Assembly (NCBI GenBank): GCA_037349105.1
Contig: JAYJMM010000065.1
Span: forward strand, 930,001-994,000
Source: Limnomonas spitsbergensis
Lineage: Eukaryota > Chlorophyta > Chlorophyceae > Chlamydomonadales
Direction: 5' to 3'
DNA length: 64,000 nucleotides
Below the pieces are notes generated by a model. The model saw only the letters and a program-made list of their open reading frames with translations. It made no database searches and was not told where the DNA came from. This document shows positions 42,702 through 51,998 of the stretch, in pieces. How positions within the stretch are numbered: position 1 is the first letter of the stretch; every line of letters begins with the position of its first letter. Both the position numbers and the translations under genes were made by a program.

Positions 42702-43223
42702 ATGGCAGAGTGTAACCTGCATCCTAATAGGCACCAGCACCCCGACGCCCGGCGCCGAAGTGGGCGCGTGCGGGGGCTGGAGCCAGGTGAAGACCTGACA
42801 GAGGTGGCTGATTCACTGATTGCAGAGGAAGCCCTGCAGATGGCGGAGAAACTGGCAGGGCCAGTGGATCCGGCCGCAGAGGCCTGCAGGGTATCAGGAC
42901 CTGACCGCTTCCTGCCCAGAGAGGCAGGAATGCTGGCCGATGGTGTTGTGTGCGTAACAAGGACAGGCATTGGGCGAGGAGGCCCACTGCCCGCTGATTC
43001 CAGGAGCAGCCTGGAATTTAAGCAGGGTCCGACGCAGGCGGGAACCCCAGACCTGGTCTTAGATCAGGTGGCTGAGGTGTCTCAGAGCAGCGGCATACGG
43101 CGGGACAGTGGTCCAGACACCGCTGCGCAACAGAATCCGCCCAGGGTGGCAAGGGTTGCGCGGCGGGTGTTGGTGGATTCCTGTCAGCCGGAACAGAGAG
43201 CGCTGCAGACCCAGAGGGGCTAG
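42702..43223 (+). CDS. Retroelement ORF A, unknown
   Basis: 173 codons from ATG (a TTG at 42690 would add four). The protein is charged and mostly disordered. It starts with a basic region (PDARRRSGRVRG), then an acidic helix (LTEVADSLIAEEALQMAEKL), and ends basic (RVARVARRVLVDS) with a TAG stop. No domain recognised. It is the first ORF of the element and lies 35 bp before ORF B in another frame. It resembles the extra 5' ORF of Ogre-like giant Ty3 elements in position only. Confidence 0.5.
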   Translation: MAECNLHPNRHQHPDARRRSGRVRGLEPGEDLTEVADSLIAEEALQMAEKLAGPVDPAAEACRVSGPDRFLPREAGMLADGVVCVTRTGIGRGGPLPADSRSSLEFKQGPTQAGTPDLVLDQVAEVSQSSGIRRDSGPDTAAQQNPPRVARVARRVLVDSCQPEQRALQTQRG

Positions 43224-43258
43224 CAGGCCATGACAAATTACAACCAGGTGGAAAGGAA

Positions 43259-45079
43259 ATGGGAAGCAGGCGAATGCCCGCAGTGGTCAAGCGCGAGGGG
43301 GCAGGTGCCCAGCCAACGGTGACCAAGCAGGTTTGGCAGGACAGTGCAGAGCCGCTGGCAGCATTTAAAAATTCAGCAGTGCCGGTGGGAAAGCCTTGGG
43401 CTGACCTGATATCCGAGGAGGAGATGTCAGATCCAGCCCAGGAGGAAAGGGTGCAGCGATCCAAGGCAGGGATGAGGCCTGTGCAGCAGCTGCGACAGCG
43501 TAGAATGCTGTTTAGAAGAGGAGCAGGTTCCACGGCCTACGGAACACCACTGTCCAGGTTTCTGCCCAGTGTGGGTAAACCGGTGCAGCGATCCAAGGCA
43601 GAAGCGGGCAGCTGGATCCGGACAAGCACCAGCAAGAAGGGCAGCCTGTATGGATTCTTCCACAACCCAGCTTGGGCACATGAGGAAAGCCCAGGAGATC
43701 CAGAGAGATCCAAGGCCAAGACTGTGGTGAAGGTGGAAGAGGCAATAGAGGAACAGCCGCAGCTGTTTGGCTGGGCAAGAATCTTGCTGTGGGCAACGCA
43801 CCTGTGGAAGCAGATTTGCTCCATGACGTTTGCTCATTTCAGTGACCAGGTCACAGCAATTGAGGAGTCCAAGGCCCATCACCCGAGGGAGTGGGCGACA
43901 AAGGCCATGATGGGTATTCCCCATACAGGCCAGGACAGGGCGACGCTGTTAGCCGCCCTTGGACAGCTGTCCAAGGGAGGGGCGGAGCACGAAGCGGCCC
44001 TGGCTGTTAAGACCTTCGCAGACGAATGGTGTAACGGCGTGACAGGAGATCAGGAGGAACCTGGATCTGAGCCTGAGGATGAGGAGGATCAAGAGTGGGA
44101 AGGATTTGAAACAGTGGCGCAACGGCCTGAGGAACTCAGAGAGGTCCACAGGTGGCAGCAGCAGGCAAGGGCCGCGCCAACGCCGATACCCAGATCAGAA
44201 GCTTTTGAGATCAGCAGTGAGCCGAGCCTCAGGGGGCGGCCAAGAGGCAGGGAAGCGCCTAGGGCCAGCAGCCCAGCTGCCAGTGAAAGGGCAGAGCTGA
44301 CTAGCCGATCGCTCGCCAGGATGGCAGAGCAAGGCGTAGACACGCGCAGAGCCAGCAGACAAGAGTCATATGCGCTGCTGCGCATAGTGGAAGGCAAGGA
44401 GAATATTTGCCAAGAGGTGCAAGTGGACCACATCGAGGAGTTCTTGAGGAACAGACAGGTGGGACCAGCAAGGGGGACCCTGCAGGAAGTTGAACCTGCA
44501 GGCAGCACCAGGAGCAGCGGACCCAGAAGGCAGGAGGCCAGGGAGGAGACGCGATCAGACTCCTACGCCAGAGACTATACTGGTGGAACACAGCAAGGCA
44601 GGCAGTACCAGGCGCCGCCCAGGGGGCAGGCAGGCAGTACGGAACAGCCAGGTGGATACAGTCAGGCGCGGATCAGCGAAAGTGGCAGGGCCAGGAGCCG
44701 CCCAGGGGGCAGGCTGGAAACAGCGGATCAGCGCAGCAAAGTTGGCAAAACCAGGGGCCGCCCAGGGGGCAGGCAGAATCGGACAGAGGAGCACAGCCTT
44801 GGAGATCCGGACCTGTGGAGCAGCAGAGCAGAAGTGAGGCGGGGTGGCCGCCACCTGCAGGGAGCAAAGACTCCGCAGGCAGGGCAGGCAGACGGCCGTC
44901 TGGATAGAACCATGCTCAGGAGCCAGATAACAGACACAGCGGATACCAGCAGGATCGCAACCCATCAGGGGGCGGCGGAGATGGATCTGGATCACACTCT
45001 GGTTCAGAGGAATCAGGGTCAGCTGGAGCAGACAGGCGTGGGCCAGGGGCCGGGCAGGAGTCAGGTGATTAGGAAATGA
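43259..45079 (+). CDS. Retroelement ORF B, basic/acidic low-complexity protein
   Basis: 606 codons from ATG. The N-terminal half carries a repeated [QE]-R-S-K-A motif (VQRSKAGMR, VQRSKAEAG, ERSKAKTVV, and IEESKAHH), a tryptophan-rich hydrophobic patch (LFGWARILLWATHLWKQIC) and an acidic block (EPEDEEDQEWEGFE). The C-terminal third is Arg/Gly/Gln-rich with three copies of an 18-bp CCGCCCAGGGGGCAGGC-type word (44614, 44698, 44757). No enzyme motif. The stop codon TGA overlaps the ATG of ORF C as ATGA (45076-45079), which suggests coupled re-initiation. It could be a Gag-accessory or nucleic-acid-binding protein. Confidence 0.55.
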   Translation: MGSRRMPAVVKREGAGAQPTVTKQVWQDSAEPLAAFKNSAVPVGKPWADLISEEEMSDPAQEERVQRSKAGMRPVQQLRQRRMLFRRGAGSTAYGTPLSRFLPSVGKPVQRSKAEAGSWIRTSTSKKGSLYGFFHNPAWAHEESPGDPERSKAKTVVKVEEAIEEQPQLFGWARILLWATHLWKQICSMTFAHFSDQVTAIEESKAHHPREWATKAMMGIPHTGQDRATLLAALGQLSKGGAEHEAALAVKTFADEWCNGVTGDQEEPGSEPEDEEDQEWEGFETVAQRPEELREVHRWQQQARAAPTPIPRSEAFEISSEPSLRGRPRGREAPRASSPAASERAELTSRSLARMAEQGVDTRRASRQESYALLRIVEGKENICQEVQVDHIEEFLRNRQVGPARGTLQEVEPAGSTRSSGPRRQEAREETRSDSYARDYTGGTQQGRQYQAPPRGQAGSTEQPGGYSQARISESGRARSRPGGRLETADQRSKVGKTRGRPGGRQNRTEEHSLGDPDLWSSRAEVRRGGRHLQGAKTPQAGQADGRLDRTMLRSQITDTADTSRIATHQGAAEMDLDHTLVQRNQGQLEQTGVGQGPGRSQVIRK

Positions 45080-48000
45080 GAAGGCTCGAGCGGGAGCAGG
45101 CAAGGAACAATCTACAGTTGCATCAGCAGATGATCTTGCAGTTGGCAGGTGTTGCCAAATTTGCCAAGATTCCCACTATCCAAGGCAATGTGCCGGTGCT
45201 GGACATGTCGCACCCGGGCGCGGTTGCAGCCATGACGTATTGTCAAGCTTGTGGCTACTGGGGTTCACACAACAGACTGGCGCTGTCAGATGAACCGCCA
45301 GCACTGGCTGTGGTAGCAGGGGAGATTACAGGATCGTGCAAATCGCCATCAGCTATGGCTATGCTGGTGAAGTCACTAGTCAAGCTGTGGGACAGCAAGC
45401 CTGCGTGTGTGGGGCCGCTGATGTCGGCCATCAGGGCAGCGCCCCACGCAGGAGAAAGGGCTGCCAGAGAGGTGGACAAGATCAGGGATCTGTGGACTGC
45501 CCCAGTGGGGGAGAAGTGCCGCGAGACATCGCTGCTCACCCTGTGGATCAGGGTGGTGCAAGCGGAGGTGGGGAAGCCAACCTCAGAGGAGAGGACAGCT
45601 ATCTCCAACCTCAGGTTGGGAGTGAAGACCACTCTTGATCCGGAAGTTAAGTCAGAGGAGACTGTGGAGGCGTTTGCTCACAGAGTACTGTCAACAGCGC
45701 AGTTGCTGCAGATCTCGAGGGATGCAGTGGACCACTTTGGCAGGCGACACTCAGTCTCGCACATGTTTCATGACGGGCTGCCAGCAGCTACAAAAGCAAA
45801 GCTCAGCGAATTCGTCGTCACAGTACCAGGGTACCTGAGTATGACGGATGAAGACCAGATCACAGTGCTGACTCAGCAGGTGGTGTTGTGGGAGAAGTTC
45901 GCCCTGGAAATGGGGGATCTAGGAGGAGCAAGCCTGAGGCAGGTGGCCAGCAGTGGACTTGGCCAAGGCGAGGCGCAGAACAACAGAGGAAGGAGAGAGC
46001 GGACTGGACAGTGGGAGATGCGGGCGCGCCTTGATGGGGCAGTGATCCCCGCAGGCCCCGCTGCAGCCCAGCAACAGCGGAGTGAGGGTAAACCCAGAGG
46101 AGTTTCCTGGGCAGACCAACCCGCAGCGCAGCACAACAGCGCAGGGAGCGCTATGGGGGCAGCCAAGGCGTGTTACCAGTGTGGTAGCACAGCGCATCTG
46201 GCCAGGGACTGCAGAGTGCCCAGAGCCAGGGATGAGCGCAGAGATGAGCGCAGAGATGAGCGCAGGGATGAGCACAGGCCAGCGCCGCTAGCTACCGACA
46301 TAACAACGGGGCAGGCCAGACCGCCGCCGCAGCAGTATCCTCTACCGCCCAGGCCGCCGCAGGGACAGGCGGCCGGCAGGCCGTATGATCGGAACCAGGG
46401 CAACAGGCCGTATCCAAGGCCAGGGCCAGGCCAGGGTGGTCAGGCGCAGCAGGCGGCACATGTGTCGCATCTGACCAGCCCAACAGGGCAGGCTGAGCAT
46501 GAGGGCTGGCACCAGACGATGGCTGAGATGCTCAGCGAGTCGGTGGCCCTAATGACGCAGGTTGGGCTGGCGCCCAAGCCTGTAGAATTTAAACAGGCGG
46601 TTCACAACGCACGCCCTAAGTCATTCTTGCCCGAGCCTTTCCGGAAGGAGGAACCTGAGCAGAGCCTCAGGGAACCTGCCTCCAGGAAAGGAGAAAAGAG
46701 GATGGTGTTGAGCAGATTGGCTGACGATATGATTGATATCCGTCTGCAGGTGTTCAAGCCGAACGAGAGGTTGCCGTCGCTCTCTTGCGCTACCTTACCC
46801 ATGGGAACTGACCAGCGTGGTGAGGCCATTAGGGGCAAGCAAGAGAGCAGGGTGGTGTCAGCAGCGCCAAAGCTGCAGTACTTCCGGAACGACTGGAGTA
46901 ACCTGGAACAGTGTGTGGATCTCATGGTGAAGGGCAAGGTCCTAGTGGCTCAGAAAGCGCTGATGGACTCTGCTTGCTCCTGCCATGTTATCACAGTGAA
47001 CATTGCTGAACAGCTAGTGGCCATGGGCGCTGAGCTGGTGCGTACGGATGAGAAGATCCGTACCACGGACAATGCAGGAGCAGACCTGTATGGTATCCTG
47101 TTTATTTATGTAGTGTATGGTTACGGTGGGCCTAACGCCATAATGGAGCCCACAGTGGTCCGTGTGGTGAAGACGCCGCCTGACGCATATAAACATCTGG
47201 TGGGGAACCCTGAGTTTCTCAAATATGATGGAGTTCTCGAGGCAGCAGGAAGGCTAACCTTACGCCCCAGAGAGGGTGCCCAGGGGGCGCGCGGGTCCAA
47301 GGACCTTACGCTGCCGCTGGAGCTGGCGTCCCCAATGGGGGGATACCAGGCAGCGGCCGTTGCGTGGGCAGGGATCCAGTGTGGATTCGCCGAAAGGGGA
47401 GGATGGCCTGCGGCCAGTATTGAGGAAGAGCATGAACCCTTCTTACAACATGCCATGGCCCACCGTGCAGGTGCAGCCATGCAGGCTTCAGCAAACTATG
47501 GAGAGCCTCATGAGGCGTCCCTGCAAAACCGCAAGCCGCAGCAGGCGCGGGGCGCCCAGAAGCAGCACAGGGAGGTGCCGGTGGGACCCGCGACAGCGCC
47601 GCCTCAGGAGAGGCGTGAGCGCAGACAGGCGGAGGAGCCTCAAAGCCGCGCAGAGCCGCAGGCGGAGGCCGCGGCAGACATGGCGGAGAACATCCGCAGA
47701 GCACACCTGGCAGCAATCATGCCGGTAGTAAGGAAGGAGTTCCTGAGGAGGAACAATAAACCCAGCGAGGAGAACCCGTGCACCTTGTGCGGGGCAAAGG
47801 GGTGGCACACAGCGGAGTGCTGCGACAACAGGGTTCTGGACCTCAGCAGGTCAAGGCTGCGAGCAGAGGCGCCAAAATCCATGCAGCAAGAGGTCTGCAG
47901 GGGCAGGCCAGCTCCATGCATCCGGGAGGCCGACAAGGTTGTCGCCCCGGAGGTGGAGGTTGCAACGCGGAACGCGGCAGCCCATAGTGAGGAAGCAGAT

Positions 48001-49143
48001 CCCAGCCAGGGCCAGTCTGGCAGCAAGGATGAGGAGGAGGAGGAAGACAGCGAAAGGGAGGCGGAGCCCCAGGGGGTGCTGCGCAGCAGGGAATCCAGAG
48101 AGTTGGATAGGCTGCGCTACCAGCAGCGGTTCGCGCAGAAGGCGTTAAAGGACATGGAGGTGCAGAGTTACCAACAAAGCGCGGCTTTCGTGCAGTACCT
48201 ACGCTTGCAGATGGCAAGGTGGGGTGACATCAAATCCGTGGATAGCGTCATGACAGAAGTGCGGAAGGAATATATTCTGCGGGCAGACCAGCTGCCAGGC
48301 CTGTATCAGGCCATTGGGGACCTGCAGGCGGGGAGGCCGCAAAACAGAGTGCCAGTGGACCCGGAGTTGGCAGCCAACATCATGGAGGCGTTGCTACCCG
48401 CGTCCCCGTGGGATAGCGACCCAGAAGGGGAAGGCGAGCCCCCCAGCACGGTGGTACCGGCGGAAGCAAAGCAGATGGACCCTGGGCTAAACAACCCGGG
48501 GGGCGCCAACAGAGCTAAGATGGCTAGTCCCGATGCCCGCAGGGAGCGGAGGGGGACAGAGGCGGCAGTTGAGGCCGAGGACAAGGCTCCCAGGGAGCGC
48601 AGCAGGAGCGCCCAGAGAGGGCAGGTGAGGGAGCACCAGGCGGTGTCTCCCATGCCAGGGGTCAAGAGCCAGCTGACGGAGCACAACACTGGAGATAGCA
48701 GCCCGGCCGATGTACAGGCCAAGGGCAGGTGGCGCAGGTCCCCAAGTGAGGGGGACAGCAACAGGCGTATCCATACGAGGAAGGAGAGCCCAGGACCAGA
48801 GCAGAGGGGCAGCATGCCCCGAGGCCGCTCCCTAGAGCGAGGCTCAGGGAGCCTGGCCAGATCGTTCAGGAAGGGCGACCAAGAACAAGACAGGTGGAGG
48901 GCAGCTGACCGGAGTCCGCCGGGCAGGGCCCAGGCTGGGCAGGGTCGGGCAGCTACGCCAATCATTCTGGGACCCCGAGATGGGGGATTGTGTTTCAAGT
49001 GCCATCAGCCGGGGCACTACGCAAGCGAGTGCCCAGACTGGAGGCCGGTGATGGCAGGCAACAGCAGCCGCCTGGACAGGCCTAGGGTTCCAGCCGGCTC
49101 AGAAAGGGGCATGGAGGCTGAAGGACCAAGCCGCAGCCTGTAG
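45076..49143 (+). CDS. gag: Gag-like polyprotein with zinc knuckles and retropepsin-like motif (ORF C)
   Basis: 1,355 codons. Residues 1-290 form a helical, capsid-like region (for example IRDLWTAPVGEKCRETSLL, TVEAFAHRVLSTAQLL, ITVLTQQVVLWEKFALEM). Residues 366-379 are a canonical CCHC knuckle (CYQCGSTAHLARDC), followed by DERR repeats from a 12-bp duplication and a Pro/Gln-rich linker. At about 629-640, ALMDSACSCHVIT fits the retropepsin active-site region, but with Ala instead of Gly after Asp-Ser (DSG to DSA). A variant knuckle lies at about 902 (CTLCGAKGWHTAEC). After acidic and RS-rich stretches, a second canonical knuckle occupies 1306-1319 (CFKCHQPGHYASEC). The stop is TAG. The length is two to three times a usual Gag. 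It may be Gag-protease plus an extra nucleocapsid-like domain. Confidence 0.65.
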   Translation: MRRLEREQARNNLQLHQQMILQLAGVAKFAKIPTIQGNVPVLDMSHPGAVAAMTYCQACGYWGSHNRLALSDEPPALAVVAGEITGSCKSPSAMAMLVKSLVKLWDSKPACVGPLMSAIRAAPHAGERAAREVDKIRDLWTAPVGEKCRETSLLTLWIRVVQAEVGKPTSEERTAISNLRLGVKTTLDPEVKSEETVEAFAHRVLSTAQLLQISRDAVDHFGRRHSVSHMFHDGLPAATKAKLSEFVVTVPGYLSMTDEDQITVLTQQVVLWEKFALEMGDLGGASLRQVASSGLGQGEAQNNRGRRERTGQWEMRARLDGAVIPAGPAAAQQQRSEGKPRGVSWADQPAAQHNSAGSAMGAAKACYQCGSTAHLARDCRVPRARDERRDERRDERRDEHRPAPLATDITTGQARPPPQQYPLPPRPPQGQAAGRPYDRNQGNRPYPRPGPGQGGQAQQAAHVSHLTSPTGQAEHEGWHQTMAEMLSESVALMTQVGLAPKPVEFKQAVHNARPKSFLPEPFRKEEPEQSLREPASRKGEKRMVLSRLADDMIDIRLQVFKPNERLPSLSCATLPMGTDQRGEAIRGKQESRVVSAAPKLQYFRNDWSNLEQCVDLMVKGKVLVAQKALMDSACSCHVITVNIAEQLVAMGAELVRTDEKIRTTDNAGADLYGILFIYVVYGYGGPNAIMEPTVVRVVKTPPDAYKHLVGNPEFLKYDGVLEAAGRLTLRPREGAQGARGSKDLTLPLELASPMGGYQAAAVAWAGIQCGFAERGGWPAASIEEEHEPFLQHAMAHRAGAAMQASANYGEPHEASLQNRKPQQARGAQKQHREVPVGPATAPPQERRERRQAEEPQSRAEPQAEAAADMAENIRRAHLAAIMPVVRKEFLRRNNKPSEENPCTLCGAKGWHTAECCDNRVLDLSRSRLRAEAPKSMQQEVCRGRPAPCIREADKVVAPEVEVATRNAAAHSEEADPSQGQSGSKDEEEEEDSEREAEPQGVLRSRESRELDRLRYQQRFAQKALKDMEVQSYQQSAAFVQYLRLQMARWGDIKSVDSVMTEVRKEYILRADQLPGLYQAIGDLQAGRPQNRVPVDPELAANIMEALLPASPWDSDPEGEGEPPSTVVPAEAKQMDPGLNNPGGANRAKMASPDARRERRGTEAAVEAEDKAPRERSRSAQRGQVREHQAVSPMPGVKSQLTEHNTGDSSPADVQAKGRWRRSPSEGDSNRRIHTRKESPGPEQRGSMPRGRSLERGSGSLARSFRKGDQEQDRWRAADRSPPGRAQAGQGRAATPIILGPRDGGLCFKCHQPGHYASECPDWRPVMAGNSSRLDRPRVPAGSERGMEAEGPSRSL

Positions 49144-49164
49144 GGTCCAGAGGACCGGTTATGA

Positions 49165-51318
49165 AGGGCCTATGAGACCGAGCAGCGTTCCTCCTTTGAG
49201 GAGTGGAAGGCGCAGAGCGCTGCTGCAGGCCAGAGCGGGCTGCCAAGACCACCAGGGCGACATGGCACATCAATGCAAGATGCTCCCAGGTGGGAAGGTC
49301 TCGCAAGGCACACGTGCCTGGCGTCGATCCATGGGGGATTTGATCAGGCCGCCGACACAGCCCAGGTTCAGGGCAACCAGGTGGCAGAGGTTCCGGGGGA
49401 CACCCTGTGGATGCTAGAAGGGCAGGTGCCTCTTCAGAAGCACCATTGGAAGGTGGCAATGGAGTCATTAGCTATGAACCATTACGGCACAATGCCCGCA
49501 GGATCAGCCAGGTCCATCCACCACGCACAGGGGATCATGAGGGACCTCCAGCGCAGGGGGTACCCAGCACCGTGTGAGGATTGGCCCAACCTGTTGCAAA
49601 AGTTTCTGATCGAAGAGCTGTCTGATCACTATGATAGAGTGAATGAGGCCAACAGGATGGCACAGGCTGATAGGCACCAGCAAGATGATGAGGAGGGGGA
49701 GGCCAGTCCCAGTGAGGATGGCTCCGCCAACTCCGATAGAGGGTCGGATTCACGGGAAGACACTCCCATGCCTGACCAGGAGTCTGTATTACCATGCCCA
49801 GGCACCCCGGAGGTACCGCTGCACATCGGAAGCGCGGCAAACGGGGCAGCCGTCAGGGCTCAGGTGTCCGTCAGCATGACTGGTCGCCACCGAGGGGCTC
49901 AGGGAGCCGCAACGAGGAGCTCGGGAGGCAATACGGCAGAGCCCGTTAGAAACCACCGCTGCACATCCTCCAGGTACAACCCTAGAGGGTGGGGGGAGAC
50001 GGCCAGCGGGCCTCCCAGCAGGGGTGTCAGCGACAGGTGGTCCGCCGGAAGGGACGAGGATACGGCTTATGACCAGGACGGTGAGGGCCACCGCGACCAA
50101 GCCAGCGACATGGAGCATGTCCAGCCCAGGCCTATACCGCCGGGCCCGCCAGAGGGCAGGGGCTTCGTGCAGTGGTATCGCTTGGGAGACGTGCTGCTAG
50201 GGTCAGCAGCTACTGAGGCGATGCTCACAGTACCGGAAGATTCCCAGGATGAGATTTGCAGGATCCAAAACCACAGGCTGCTGCCTAGCCGTGAGGTGGT
50301 GTGCGTCAATAGGCAGGCGGCCATGCAAGCAGTAGCCATGCTGGTGTTCCCATGGGACGCAGTTACGGCGGTACTGCTGATCGCAGCTCTCAAGGGGTAC
50401 ATCAAGCCCAACACGGTGATGGCTGAGTTGATGCAGCAAGAGTGGAGGCACCTGGTGTGCCAAGAGGGAATAACAGCGGTAAATGCTGCGGACATGGCGC
50501 GATGGGATGTGCCGGACAGCGTGCGCACCGATGGGGTGTGGCAAGGAGCGCAGCTGGGATTCATGAGTGCGCCTTGGGCGCAGCACTGTGCCCACAGCTT
50601 GCTGGGACACCCCAGCCTGAGGGACTGCGCCTTCTACGTGCCCGTGCAGGCAGTAGCCGCAGGGACGTATGGAAGGAGCAGTGAGGCGGCCGAGGGAACC
50701 TACGACGGCGCGGGGCTCTGCCATGGGGGCAAGCCCAGGAGGGTTGAGGACATCATTGAGGCAGCCATCCTCATACCCAGGGTGGTAGCAGGCCAGGCTG
50801 TGCCATGGGGACTGGCGCCAGGGGACGCCAGGGCAGCCATCCCAGTGCAGCAGGCCGTGTCATACTACTATGAGGAGGTGCAGGAGGAAGAGATACCAGT
50901 GTCAGAGGCGTGGATCCACATGCACGCCTCCAGGAATGACATGCCGGTGTTCTTCTTCGCAAGGAGCGAGGGGAACGTAGCCATTGTCAGGTGTGCCAAT
51001 GTGGATGAGGCAGAGTTCCACGCACACGAGTACGCCAGGGGTGCAGATCCAGCAGTGTGGACCGTCATGATGATGGTGCTGCAAAGGACCATGCTGCCTG
51101 GACAAATGTCGGCAGCCATGCAGGAGGTGTGGAGCGTGGGAGCGCAGTGGGAGCCTGCGGAGTTTGAATGCCCCACATGGCCATACGGGGCGAGACCAGC
51201 GTCCGACAGTGGATCCATGTGGGAGGAGGAGTTTGAGCTGGCCCGCTCGCCGTTCGCGTTAGAACGGTTGGAGGACTGCGTGCAGCAGTGGGTGCGCAAG
51301 GAGAGGAGAGCCTGGTAG
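49165..51318 (+). CDS. Retroelement ORF D, unknown (ATG at 49273)
   Basis: In the same frame as ORF C, after TAG (49141) and TGA (49162). The frame is open from 49165, and the first ATG at 49273 gives 681 codons. The N-terminal part is helical (KHHWKVAMESLAMNHYG, WPNLLQKFLIEELSDHY). The middle is acidic/disordered. The C-terminal ~370 residues look globular (GRGFVQWYRLGDVLLGSA, AMQAVAMLVFPWDAVTAVLL, DMPVFFFARSEGNVAIV, WTVMMMVLQRTMLPGQMSAA). I recognise no family. It ends in a single TAG, after which the frame stays open (ORF E). Confidence 0.5.
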   Translation, partial: RAYETEQRSSFEEWKAQSAAAGQSGLPRPPGRHGTSMQDAPRWEGLARHTCLASIHGGFDQAADTAQVQGNQVAEVPGDTLWMLEGQVPLQKHHWKVAMESLAMNHYGTMPAGSARSIHHAQGIMRDLQRRGYPAPCEDWPNLLQKFLIEELSDHYDRVNEANRMAQADRHQQDDEEGEASPSEDGSANSDRGSDSREDTPMPDQESVLPCPGTPEVPLHIGSAANGAAVRAQVSVSMTGRHRGAQGAATRSSGGNTAEPVRNHRCTSSRYNPRGWGETASGPPSRGVSDRWSAGRDEDTAYDQDGEGHRDQASDMEHVQPRPIPPGPPEGRGFVQWYRLGDVLLGSAATEAMLTVPEDSQDEICRIQNHRLLPSREVVCVNRQAAMQAVAMLVFPWDAVTAVLLIAALKGYIKPNTVMAELMQQEWRHLVCQEGITAVNAADMARWDVPDSVRTDGVWQGAQLGFMSAPWAQHCAHSLLGHPSLRDCAFYVPVQAVAAGTYGRSSEAAEGTYDGAGLCHGGKPRRVEDIIEAAILIPRVVAGQAVPWGLAPGDARAAIPVQQAVSYYYEEVQEEEIPVSEAWIHMHASRNDMPVFFFARSEGNVAIVRCANVDEAEFHAHEYARGADPAVWTVMMMVLQRTMLPGQMSAAMQEVWSVGAQWEPAEFECPTWPYGARPASDSGSMWEEEFELARSPFALERLEDCVQQWVRKERRAW

Positions 51319-51978
51319 GAGGACAGGGCCAGCAGCGTGACGCCACACTGGCAGGCTAACGCCGCGACGGTGCAGCTGTGGAAGCAGGCACACCCAGCAG
51401 GGGTGCGCACGCTGCATCCCTTGTTCCGGGGAGTAGGATCAGGAACCTACGAGAAAGAGCTGGCGGAGCTGAGGGACCAGCCAGCGCTGGGTCAATGGAG
51501 GATCGGCAGGTGGGGTGCCCGCAGATGGGACCCCAATCCTGACAGTAGCGACGGGTCCCAAGAGTCTTCAGAGCAGCCAGGGCCGTTTGCGCCGTTTCAG
51601 GCGGCTTTCGTCACTACACTCGGTGCAACGGCATCAGAGTGGGAGTGGCTAGAAACAATTGACCAGGAGCTGGAGTTGGCAGCACCGGCAGCGGAAACCA
51701 GGGACCGGGCAGAGCCCCGGACTCCCTCGGGTAGCTGCGGCGGAACCAGTATTCTGAGGGACAACAGCGAACGCAGACTGGTAGCAGGACACCCTGACGG
51801 CAGGAACCAGGGGTTCCGCGAGGGGGAGGATCCAAGCCAGTGGGACACGAGCCTACCAGGTGGGGAGAGCGAAGACCCCTTGGAGGGGTTGCCACCGCTG
51901 GTGGCTGACTCAGAGTCAGATGGGGAGTATGGGGCAAGCAGTCCCCCGCTGCCTGTGGGTGTGATCAGCATCGGCTAG
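51319..51978 (+). CDS. Retroelement ORF E, read-through extension of D
   Basis: Open in the ORF D frame from the codon after TAG (51316-51318) to the next TAG (51976-51978), about 219 codons. No ATG lies near its start, so translation would need read-through, or the TAG is a mutation. It contains ATVQLWKQAHPAGVRTLH, a helix (ATASEWEWLETIDQELELAA) and an acidic tail (PLVADSESDGEYG). Its last 70 bp overlap the open region of the ORF F frame. Confidence 0.4.
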   Translation, partial: EDRASSVTPHWQANAATVQLWKQAHPAGVRTLHPLFRGVGSGTYEKELAELRDQPALGQWRIGRWGARRWDPNPDSSDGSQESSEQPGPFAPFQAAFVTTLGATASEWEWLETIDQELELAAPAAETRDRAEPRTPSGSCGGTSILRDNSERRLVAGHPDGRNQGFREGEDPSQWDTSLPGGESEDPLEGLPPLVADSESDGEYGASSPPLPVGVISIG

Positions 51979-51998
51979 CCAGTGGCCAGGATGCATAC

